NCBI GenBank assembly: GCA_015232795.1
Contig: JADFYX010000163.1
Location: 1 to 5,768, forward strand
Length of the DNA: 5,768 nt
Reading direction: 5' to 3'
From: Magnetococcales bacterium
GTDB taxonomy: Bacteria > Pseudomonadota > Magnetococcia > Magnetococcales > JADFYX01
Shown: positions 1 through 5,392 of the stretch, in pieces
Numbering within the stretch: position 1 is the stretch's first letter
How the letters are laid out: each line of letters begins with the position of its first letter
Program-made: the position numbers and the translations under genes
The notes under the pieces: model-generated
Told to the model about the DNA's origin: nothing
Seen by the model: only the letters and a program-made list of their open reading frames with translations
The model's database searches: none

Positions 1-6
1 CCTGTT

Positions 7-13
7 AAGAAGG
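7..13 (+). promoter_or_regulatory. ribosome-binding site deciding the TTG start at 21
   Basis: AAGAAGG lies 7 bases before the TTG at 21. The rival ATG at 72 is preceded by pyrimidine-rich sequence with no comparable purine block, so this site favours the upstream non-ATG start. Confidence 0.5.
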
Positions 14-20
14 CAATAGT

Positions 21-731
21 TTGAAATATAACCTGCAAAAAACAATCCGTTTCACCTCTTTGAGCTATTTAATGAAATATCCGGGTTTGTTGTTGATAGG
101 TTTGTTTTCAAACATGTTGTGGTTATCACCCCTCTGGGCGGTAAGTTGTCCCACTTCTTTGCCTGCAGTAGAGGTATCTGTAAAGTTTGTCAAAGCAACT
201 CCAAATGTTAACAATCAGGCCACCCAAAGGCGTTTGTCAAGAAAAAGTGGTCGCAAAAAAGATGGCTCCATGACTCTTGGTTTGACACAAAGTGGACTTT
301 ATATAAAGGTTTTAAGTACTTTTTCTGTAAGAAGCTCCAAAGGTGATGATAAATCATGTGTTAATCTGCAAGGGGTGCAGGTGGAGTACGGTTTTAAAAA
401 AACAGCGGTGCTGATCGATAAACACTATCGTCCGGGTAGTTGTGAGTATGACGTGATTTATAAACATGAGTTCCAGCATGTTTATATAATGAACTCCAAA
501 GGTAAGAGTTATTATCCCTGGATTAAGCATGAGTTGGCAAAAAGAGTTGCACATATAAAGCAGAGAATATCTAAACGGCCACGTCGCACCCAAAGAAAGA
601 TGTCTGCCCAGGTGAAAAAAGTTGCTCAAGGTTTAGTAAAGCAGATGAATAACAGTCTCTCAGCAGCCCATGGAGTTATCGATACCCCCGAGAATTACCG
701 CAGAACCCAAGAGTTATGTTCAAATTGGTAA
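21..731 (+). CDS. exported or lipid-anchored HExxH (zincin-like) protein of unknown family
   Basis: I do not recognise the family, and the function is inferred from one motif. The protein has 236 residues from a TTG start at 21. That start is chosen because an AAGAAGG ribosome-binding site sits 7 bases upstream. An in-frame ATG at 72 (residue 18) would also give a compact signal peptide but has no clear ribosome-binding site. Residues 18-40 form a basic then hydrophobic export signal ending PLWA, with Cys43 just after it. The sequence around Cys43 (W-A-V-S-C) loosely fits a lipobox, so lipoprotein anchoring is possible. The mature part is basic and has an HEFQH motif at 149-153, the HExxH zinc-binding signature in which the Glu would be catalytic. 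A second His-Glu pair at 170-171 could supply a third ligand. Cysteines at 43, 113, 141 and 233 may form disulfides. A DUF922-like predicted protease was considered but cannot be confirmed here. No neighbour suggests a substrate. The reading frame is sound; the peptidase role is tentative. Confidence 0.75.
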   Translation: MKYNLQKTIRFTSLSYLMKYPGLLLIGLFSNMLWLSPLWAVSCPTSLPAVEVSVKFVKATPNVNNQATQRRLSRKSGRKKDGSMTLGLTQSGLYIKVLSTFSVRSSKGDDKSCVNLQGVQVEYGFKKTAVLIDKHYRPGSCEYDVIYKHEFQHVYIMNSKGKSYYPWIKHELAKRVAHIKQRISKRPRRTQRKMSAQVKKVAQGLVKQMNNSLSAAHGVIDTPENYRRTQELCSNW

Positions 732-861
732 ATAAATTGAAAAATATATGGATTAGTTGTGAGTGTCACTTGGGTTATCATTAAGATATGTGGCATACTG
801 GCTCTATCCTGTATGGTCATGGGAATAAATTTTATAAATTGCTCGTGTTTGGCTTGTAAGT

Positions 862-867
862 GGAGGG
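862..867 (+). promoter_or_regulatory. ribosome-binding site for the cytochrome c gene
   Basis: GGAGGG, a strong Shine-Dalgarno match, sits 7 bases before the ATG at 875. It lies inside the longer GTG-started frame from 860, which argues that the ATG is the true start. Confidence 0.75.
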
Positions 868-874
868 TTGTACG

Positions 875-1303
875 ATGCAGATAAGACATATTCTTCTGTA
901 CGGTATTATAGCTGTCTCTTTTATCTTATTGATTGGGGGATTTTGGTATCGTACACTTCCTGACCTAGATATTGGTAAAAGGTTGGTAGATAACTCATGT
1001 GGTGTTTGCCATGATCTCACTTCCGAAAAAAAACATGAACGCGGTCCCTATCTCTGGGGGGTATATAAACGTCCGGCAGGATCGACAGGATTTCACTATA
1101 GCGAGGCTTTTTTAGCTAAACTAGATCAGGGTTCTTTTATTTGGGATGATGAACATTTAGAACAATTTATTGCCAACCCAAAAGAGTTTATTCCCAGAAC
1201 AGAAATGGGTAAACATGATGCAAAACACCCAACTGCATTTACCGGAGTAGTGAGTTCGTCTAATAGGAAAGATGTGTTGGCTTATATAAAGACACTGCAA
1301 TAA
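875..1303 (+). CDS. membrane-anchored class I c-type cytochrome
   Basis: This is a mono-heme electron carrier of 142 residues, held in the inner membrane by an N-terminal helix (about residues 6-24) with the heme domain in the periplasm. The heme is attached at CGVCH (42-46), where His46 is the proximal ligand. The domain follows the mitochondrial/alphaproteobacterial cytochrome c plan: G-P-x-L-x-G-V then R-P-A-G-S (57-70), a FHYSEA stretch, a W-D-D-E-x-L helix, NPKEFIP (101-107), and the P-x-T-x-M segment with axial Met111. A C-terminal helix (about 131-142) closes the fold. The anchor and domain resemble CycM-type membrane cytochromes that pass electrons to terminal oxidases; that partner is inferred. 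Compared with mitochondrial cytochrome c, about nine extra residues with two histidines follow Met111. The start is the ATG at 875, served by GGAGGG at 862-867. An in-frame GTG at 860 would add five residues but would contain that ribosome-binding site. The next gene starts 9 bases downstream, so the two are probably co-transcribed. Confidence 0.92.
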   Translation: MQIRHILLYGIIAVSFILLIGGFWYRTLPDLDIGKRLVDNSCGVCHDLTSEKKHERGPYLWGVYKRPAGSTGFHYSEAFLAKLDQGSFIWDDEHLEQFIANPKEFIPRTEMGKHDAKHPTAFTGVVSSSNRKDVLAYIKTLQ

Positions 1304-1307
1304 AAGG
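1302..1307 (+). promoter_or_regulatory. ribosome-binding site overlapping the cytochrome stop codon
   Basis: AAAAGG begins within the TAA stop (1301-1303) of the cytochrome gene and ends 5 bases before the ATG at 1313. The placement suggests translation continues from one gene to the next, and it favours the ATG at 1313 over the one at 1319. Confidence 0.55.
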
Positions 1308-1312
1308 TTTGC

Positions 1313-2305
1313 ATGAAAATGAGTGGAGGTGTTTTGCGCTGGGGGTGGATGTTTGTTAAGCTAATGGTGGCTGTTGGTGTGGTTTGGTTTCTCCTTAGTC
1401 AGGGAAAACTGGACCTATCTCTGTTTATAAATGGAGCCATTGGTTTTAAGATTATTATCGTTACACTATTGTGTAATATTATCACTTTCTCTCTATCTGC
1501 CCTACGCTGGCATGCTCTTTTAAAAAGTCAAAAAGTAACACTGCCATTCTCATGGGTTCATAGCATGACCTATCTCTGTATTTGTTTCAACATGCTTGTT
1601 CCCGGTGCTGTCGGCGGTGATGCCATGCGTATGGGTTATGCTGCCAAAGCAGTTCCAGAACGCAGAGGAGCAGCTATTTTAACGGTATTCGCTGATAGGT
1701 TTGTCGGCTTGTATGCCCTGCTTGTGCTTAGCCTTATTGGTATTTTTATTACCTTCTCAACAGTAATGGCGGTTACTCCCCTTAAATTTATGTTTTTTGT
1801 TGTGGCTCTTATTGTTGTAGGGGGTCCGTTGGTAGTTATCTCCCTGTTAATATTGCTGCCACGTATTACATGGCTTAGAAACTACATAGATACTCCTCGC
1901 CCCGGTCGTGTTTGGCACTTGATTAATACTGTCATAGATTCTGTAAGACATTTTGTCAGGGCTAAGAGTAAGCTACTGTTGGCTATGGTTTTTTCTGTAT
2001 TAGCTCAGGTATTTCAGGTTATTTCTCTTATTTGGATTGCCACAAACCTAGATATGATGACTATACCAACCCAGAGCTTTTTTGTCGCAGCTCCCTTGGC
2101 ATGGGTAGCAAATATTCTTCCCATATCACCCGGTGGTTTGGGGGTAGGAGAGGCAGCATTTGATCAAATGTGTCATTGGTTGCAGCCAGTGCAAACAGCA
2201 ACAGCTTTTGGTACTGTCTTTTTTATCAATCGTATTGTACAGATGACAGCAAGCCTACCAGGATTTTTGGTCTACATCTTCTACAAGCAGAAAAAAACTC
2301 CATAG
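1313..2305 (+). CDS. UPF0104 / LPG_synthase_TM-type polytopic membrane protein (flippase-like)
   Basis: This integral inner-membrane protein of 330 residues belongs to the UPF0104 family, which shares its membrane domain with the lysylphosphatidylglycerol synthase/flippase MprF. Relatives are implicated in lipid or lipid-linked precursor handling, but the substrate here is unknown. Hydrophobic segments lie at about 12-29, 44-64, 84-98, 120-150, 157-183, 221-242, 255-272 and 295-325. The family's two signature loops are clear: P-G-A-V-G-G-D-A-M-R (97-106), followed by A-D-R-F-V-G (127-132), and P-I-S-P-G-G-L-G-V-G-E (270-280). The length is usual for the stand-alone membrane domain. There is no aminoacyl-transferase domain, so it should not itself make lysyl-phosphatidylglycerol. 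The start at 1313 follows AAAAGG at 1302-1307, which overlaps the stop codon of the cytochrome gene. A second ATG at 1319 would leave a longer spacing. It converges on waaC, leaving seven bases between the stops. A link to LPS or other envelope lipids is suggested by position only. Confidence 0.88.
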   Translation: MKMSGGVLRWGWMFVKLMVAVGVVWFLLSQGKLDLSLFINGAIGFKIIIVTLLCNIITFSLSALRWHALLKSQKVTLPFSWVHSMTYLCICFNMLVPGAVGGDAMRMGYAAKAVPERRGAAILTVFADRFVGLYALLVLSLIGIFITFSTVMAVTPLKFMFFVVALIVVGGPLVVISLLILLPRITWLRNYIDTPRPGRVWHLINTVIDSVRHFVRAKSKLLLAMVFSVLAQVFQVISLIWIATNLDMMTIPTQSFFVAAPLAWVANILPISPGGLGVGEAAFDQMCHWLQPVQTATAFGTVFFINRIVQMTASLPGFLVYIFYKQKKTP

Positions 2306-2334
2306 TTTCAACCTAATCTAGGTTTAAGTTTTTT
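2291..2334. terminator. bidirectional terminator between convergent genes
   Basis: A nested inverted repeat covers the facing stop codons. The inner hairpin is AACCTA (2310-2315), loop ATC, TAGGTT (2319-2324). The outer arms are AAAAAACT (2292-2299) and AGTTTTTT (2327-2334), also exact reverse complements, with 10 unpaired bases on one side and 2 on the other. Transcripts from the left end in a U tract 4 bases after the inner hairpin. Those from the right reach a U tract only after about 12 bases, unless the outer arms pair. The stem is short and AT-rich, so termination strength is uncertain. Confidence 0.6.
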
Positions 2335-3371
2335 AACTCTAAAAAGACTTTTTCTGGAGTAATAACTTTAAAACATGCTGGTTGCACTGAGTCTGTTTTT
2401 GGTAAGGGGCAGTTGCGTTTTTTACAGGGGGCCAAATTGCAACTGCCTGTGATATGTCTGTGGTTGTGGGCTGTTGTGCCTATTTTTGCTGGATCTGTTG
2501 GGCCGTAAAGACAGATTGCCGGACTACCAACAGCAGCAGCTAGATGGGCGGGGCCAGTATCGACGCTGACCACCCCTTGGGATTGGGCCAATAATGTTGC
2601 TAGCTGGGTTAAAGTTAGTTTTTGGGTTACATGGCATCTATTGGGTGCTGCTTTGGCTAGGCGGATTGCCCGTTCTTTCTCTTGGTTATTTCCCCACGGC
2701 AGTACTATATCTGATGTTTGGGCAGCCAATTTACATAGCTCAAACCAATACTCCTCTGGCCAATGTTTCGTGGCCCAGGTGGTGCTGTGGAGAAAGACAA
2801 AATAATTTTTTATATTCCCAAGGCCTAGATTGCTCATATCTGCTGGCTCTAATTTAACTCCATAATCTACAGGAGTTTGCGGCAGGGGATAGTTTAAGGC
2901 TTCGGCAAAAATCATGCGGTTTTTTTGGATAGCATGAAGAGCGGTATCCATTGCCAATTTGTGGTTATAAAATAGGCTGGCTATGGGCTCTCTGGCGGAT
3001 TTAAAATCCAAACCCCAAACCGGGCCGTGGGCTAAACAGGCTGGTATGGCACTTTTAATGAGTCCTTGATTATCAATTATCTTATCGTAACGGTTTTCTC
3101 TCAAAGAGCTATAAAATTGGTACAACTCCTCTCTGTTATTTTTTGCAAATAAATTTTTTCTAACTCTGCGCCAGACAAATGGAATAACTTTTTTGACAGC
3201 AGGATGCCATGTTGGAATTTGGGCAAAATTTTCTTCGGCCACCCAGTGAAAGTTGATATTTTCAAGTTGCCGTTTGGCATCGGTGATGGCTGGCAGAGTA
3301 TGGATTATATCTCCCAACGATGATGTCTTTAGTAGAAGAACAGTATTTGGGAAAGAACTCTGGTTCGTCAT
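2313..3371 (-). CDS. waaC: LPS heptosyltransferase I
   Basis: This glycosyltransferase family 9 enzyme moves L-glycero-D-manno-heptose from ADP-heptose to the first Kdo of Kdo2-lipid A, on the cytoplasmic face of the inner membrane. It has 352 residues. The acceptor-side signature K-T-S-S-L-G-D-I-I-H-T-L-P-A is at 15-28, with Asp21 in the place of the E. coli catalytic Asp13. The ADP-heptose side has H-S-T-T-x-x-x-K-H-W-P-E-E (195-207), V-D-T-G-P-A-H-L (270-277) and Y-G-P-T-D-P (289-294). Identification as WaaC rather than another GT9 member rests on the KTSSxGD and KHWPEE motifs. The tail has four cysteines (311, 316, 321, 333) in an arrangement like that of WaaF. The frame is open for 26 residues upstream, but I place the start at the ATG at 3371, where it overlaps the waaF stop as ATGA. 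That start leaves a normal short N-terminus and has only a weak ribosome-binding site, consistent with translational coupling. It is the last gene of the operon in this window. Confidence 0.9.
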   Translation of the reverse strand: MTNQSSFPNTVLLLKTSSLGDIIHTLPAITDAKRQLENINFHWVAEENFAQIPTWHPAVKKVIPFVWRRVRKNLFAKNNREELYQFYSSLRENRYDKIIDNQGLIKSAIPACLAHGPVWGLDFKSAREPIASLFYNHKLAMDTALHAIQKNRMIFAEALNYPLPQTPVDYGVKLEPADMSNLGLGNIKNYFVFLHSTTWATKHWPEEYWFELCKLAAQTSDIVLPWGNNQEKERAIRLAKAAPNRCHVTQKLTLTQLATLLAQSQGVVSVDTGPAHLAAAVGSPAICLYGPTDPAKIGTTAHNHRHITGSCNLAPCKKRNCPLPKTDSVQPACFKVITPEKVFLELKNLNLD

Positions 3372-4423
3372 TTTCTGGTATTGGCAAGCTGCTGCAAAAC
3401 TACTACTGGTGATATCTCTTCTAAGCAGCGGAGGTTTTTGTACGGGCACTCCCTTTTAAAACATGGGGCGCAGGGGAGGTTAAGGGATATAACATGGGCT
3501 TTTGGACCAACAGGTGGGGTGTGTTGGGGGTCTGAGGAGCCATAAATAGCCACTACTGGTACACCCAAAGCTGCTGCCACATGCATAGGACCAGAATCAT
3601 TACAGATAACACCATCGGCTATTGAGAGAATATCTACCATCTCGGCCAAGGTGGTGCGACCAGAAAGATCATAGCCGTTAGCTCCTGCATATGCTGCTAT
3701 ATTTTTACAGAGTTCCTGTTCTTTGGCTGAACCTATTACAAGTATGTTCCAATCCTGTGCCCCTTGTATCTCAGCCACTGCGCTAAAATGGTGTTGGGGC
3801 CATTGTTTGGCAGGGCCGTATTCTGCCCCCGGACACAGAACAAGATATGGCTTTTTATTGCTAGGAACCTCCAGTCGTTGCAAAAGTTTTTTGGCATTTT
3901 TTGCCGACGAGGTAAAGCTGGGAGTCGGCAGAATGGCTGGCATTGCTTCATCACGTCCAAGTCCCAGAGCAATAAAACGGTCGGTGGTTTTTGGTAGTTT
4001 GCTTTTATCCAAAGGACGAGCATCGTTAAGAAAGCCCCAGCGCATTTCACCTATAAATCCTGTTCTTAAAGGAATTTTAGCATGAAATGGTATAAGAGCA
4101 GATTTAAAAGAGTTGGGTAGGACTATGGCCTGTTTATATTTACCTACAAGTGATCGTCCCTGCTCAAAACGGGTTTTTAGTCCTAATTGACCATGGTCCA
4201 GGGTGTTGGCTATCGCACTGCGCACCTCTGGCATGCGTTCTAAAATCTGGCTACTCCAGGCAGGAGCCAAAACATCAATTGGGGTCTCTGGCTCACGCTC
4301 TTTTAACAGTTTAAAAAGTGTTTGAGCCATAACCATATCCCCCACCCAGGAGGGGCCAACTATCAAGATAGCCAAGTTGTCTGGATCTCCAGCTACCTTA
4401 GGCTCATCACTCTTTTTGCCCAT
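3368..4423 (-). CDS. waaF: ADP-heptose:LPS heptosyltransferase II
   Basis: This family 9 glycosyltransferase adds the second heptose to heptosyl-Kdo2-lipid A, the step after WaaC. It has 351 residues, close to the family norm. The diagnostic WaaF N-terminal signature G-P-S-W-V-G-D-M-V-M-A-Q is at 23-34 with Asp29 the likely base, followed by D-V-L-A-P-A-W (50-56) and R-M-P-E-V (63-67). The nucleotide-sugar half shows C-P-G-A-E-Y-G-P-A-K-x-W-P (197-209), N-D-S-G-P-M-H-V-A-A-A-L-G (275-287) and Y-G-S-S-D-P (294-299). The family's cysteine motif C-x-x-C-F-K-R-E-C-P (318-327) with a fourth Cys at 333 is intact. The first 17 residues are a hydrophilic extension before the first strand, whereas E. 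coli WaaF begins almost at that strand. The start lies 2 bases after the hldD stop with little Shine-Dalgarno sequence, and the stop overlaps waaC by 4 bases, so it probably depends on coupling with its neighbours. Confidence 0.95.
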   Translation of the reverse strand: MGKKSDEPKVAGDPDNLAILIVGPSWVGDMVMAQTLFKLLKEREPETPIDVLAPAWSSQILERMPEVRSAIANTLDHGQLGLKTRFEQGRSLVGKYKQAIVLPNSFKSALIPFHAKIPLRTGFIGEMRWGFLNDARPLDKSKLPKTTDRFIALGLGRDEAMPAILPTPSFTSSAKNAKKLLQRLEVPSNKKPYLVLCPGAEYGPAKQWPQHHFSAVAEIQGAQDWNILVIGSAKEQELCKNIAAYAGANGYDLSGRTTLAEMVDILSIADGVICNDSGPMHVAAALGVPVVAIYGSSDPQHTPPVGPKAHVISLNLPCAPCFKRECPYKNLRCLEEISPVVVLQQLANTRK

Positions 4424-4425
4424 TT

Positions 4426-5385
4426 CTATACCATGCCACGCCGTTCTTGATCTGCTACAAAGGTGGCGACTCCCTCTTCAAGTGTTTTAAAGGGTTGGTC
4501 ATAGCCAGCTTGTTGCAGTTTGGATATATCGGCCTCGGTAAAGTTTTGATATTTTTCCAGCAGACCGTCAGGCATAGGACGATATTTCAGCTTGCCTTTG
4601 CCAAGAATTTTAAAAAGGGTTTTGGCAATAGCGTTAAAGCTTCGGCTTTTACCTGTGCCAACATTAAAAGCACCGTGGATGGGGGTGGCGGAGTCGGCCA
4701 AAAATAGATTGACATTCACCACATCACTTACATGAATAAAGTCCCGCCGTTGTGCACCATCTTTATAACCACCAGAACCTTTAAATAGTTTGGCCTCTCC
4801 GGTATTACGAATTTGGTCGTGGAGTTGGTAGACCATAGAGGCCATGCGACCTTTATGCTCTTCACGGGGGCCATAAACATTAAAATAACGCAAACCAGCC
4901 ACGGTGGATTTTATTTTAGGAAGAAAACGCGCAACATATTGGTCGAAAAAAAGCTTGGAATAACCATAGACATTCAAGGGGTTTTCATTGTCAGGATGTT
5001 CAACAAAAACAGTACTGTCACCATAGGTTGCTGCACTGGATGCATAAACAAACGGGGATTTTTTGCCAATAGCAAAGTGAAAAAGCTCTTTGGAGTAGGT
5101 AAAGTTGTTGTCCATCATATATTTACCGTTATACTCCATGGTGTCAGAGCATGCCCCTTCATGAAAAATAGCTGAAATTTTTTCTTCTTTAAAGAGACCG
5201 CCATGGAGGTGTTCTCTAAATTCTGTTTTATCCATAAAGTCAGCATATTCAAGGTCACGTAGATTGAGAAATTTCTCCCCTTTGGTCATATTATCAACAA
5301 TGAGAATATCTTTCTCACCACGTTGATTAAGTCCTGCCACAATGTTTGCGCCAATAAATCCTGCTCCGCCGGTAACGATATACAT
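4426..5385 (-). CDS. hldD: ADP-L-glycero-D-manno-heptose 6-epimerase
   Basis: This cytoplasmic extended short-chain dehydrogenase/reductase epimerises ADP-D-glycero-D-manno-heptose at C6'' to the L-glycero form used by WaaC and WaaF, using tightly bound NADP. It has 319 residues, near the E. coli length. The Rossmann glycine motif T-G-G-A-G-F-I-G is at 5-12, directly at the N-terminus. V-D-N at 30-32 ends the second strand and is followed by family-typical K-F-L-N-L-x-D-L (38-45) and D-F-M-D-K (49-53). The catalytic residues fall exactly where they do in E. coli: Ser116 in Y-A-S-S, Tyr140 and Lys144 in Y-G-Y-S-K. R-Y-F-N-V-Y-G-P-R-E (166-175) and G-x-x-x-R-D-F-I-H-V-x-D (210-221) bind nucleotide sugar. 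The start at 5385 is the only one that keeps the glycine motif and has an AAGGA upstream. It lies 7 bases after hldE and 2 bases before waaF. No abnormal residue was seen. Confidence 0.97.
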   Translation of the reverse strand: MYIVTGGAGFIGANIVAGLNQRGEKDILIVDNMTKGEKFLNLRDLEYADFMDKTEFREHLHGGLFKEEKISAIFHEGACSDTMEYNGKYMMDNNFTYSKELFHFAIGKKSPFVYASSAATYGDSTVFVEHPDNENPLNVYGYSKLFFDQYVARFLPKIKSTVAGLRYFNVYGPREEHKGRMASMVYQLHDQIRNTGEAKLFKGSGGYKDGAQRRDFIHVSDVVNVNLFLADSATPIHGAFNVGTGKSRSFNAIAKTLFKILGKGKLKYRPMPDGLLEKYQNFTEADISKLQQAGYDQPFKTLEEGVATFVADQERRGMV

Positions 5386-5392
5386 ATTTAAA

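Noticed and set aside
354..629. Open frame on the - strand opposite the HExxH gene
   Set aside because: No family features, no ribosome-binding site, and fully inside a better-supported gene; treated as a shadow frame.
732..861. Promoter or FNR-type site upstream of the cytochrome c gene
   Set aside because: TATAAA at 833-838 has no -35 box at suitable spacing, TTGAAA at 737-742 has no -10 box, and TTGGGTTATCAT near 770 does not fit the FNR half-site spacing. A promoter here is plausible but not supported by sequence.
860..874. GTG start at 860 for the cytochrome c gene
   Set aside because: The GGAGGG ribosome-binding site for the ATG at 875 lies within this stretch, and no better site precedes 860.
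2594..2857. Open frame on the + strand opposite waaC
   Set aside because: Antisense to conserved GT9 motifs with no independent evidence of coding.
3372..3449. A waaC start at 3449 adding 26 residues
   Set aside because: The extra residues overlap waaF coding sequence, resemble no GT9 N-terminus, and the ATG at 3371 gives the usual ATGA coupling overlap and a normal family N-terminus.
3723..4085. Open frames on both strands overlapping waaF
   Set aside because: Out-of-frame products of waaF codon composition; none shows a recognisable domain or start signal.
4813..5175. Open frame on the + strand opposite hldD
   Set aside because: Antisense to the catalytic core of hldD, which is conserved residue by residue; no evidence of a second gene.
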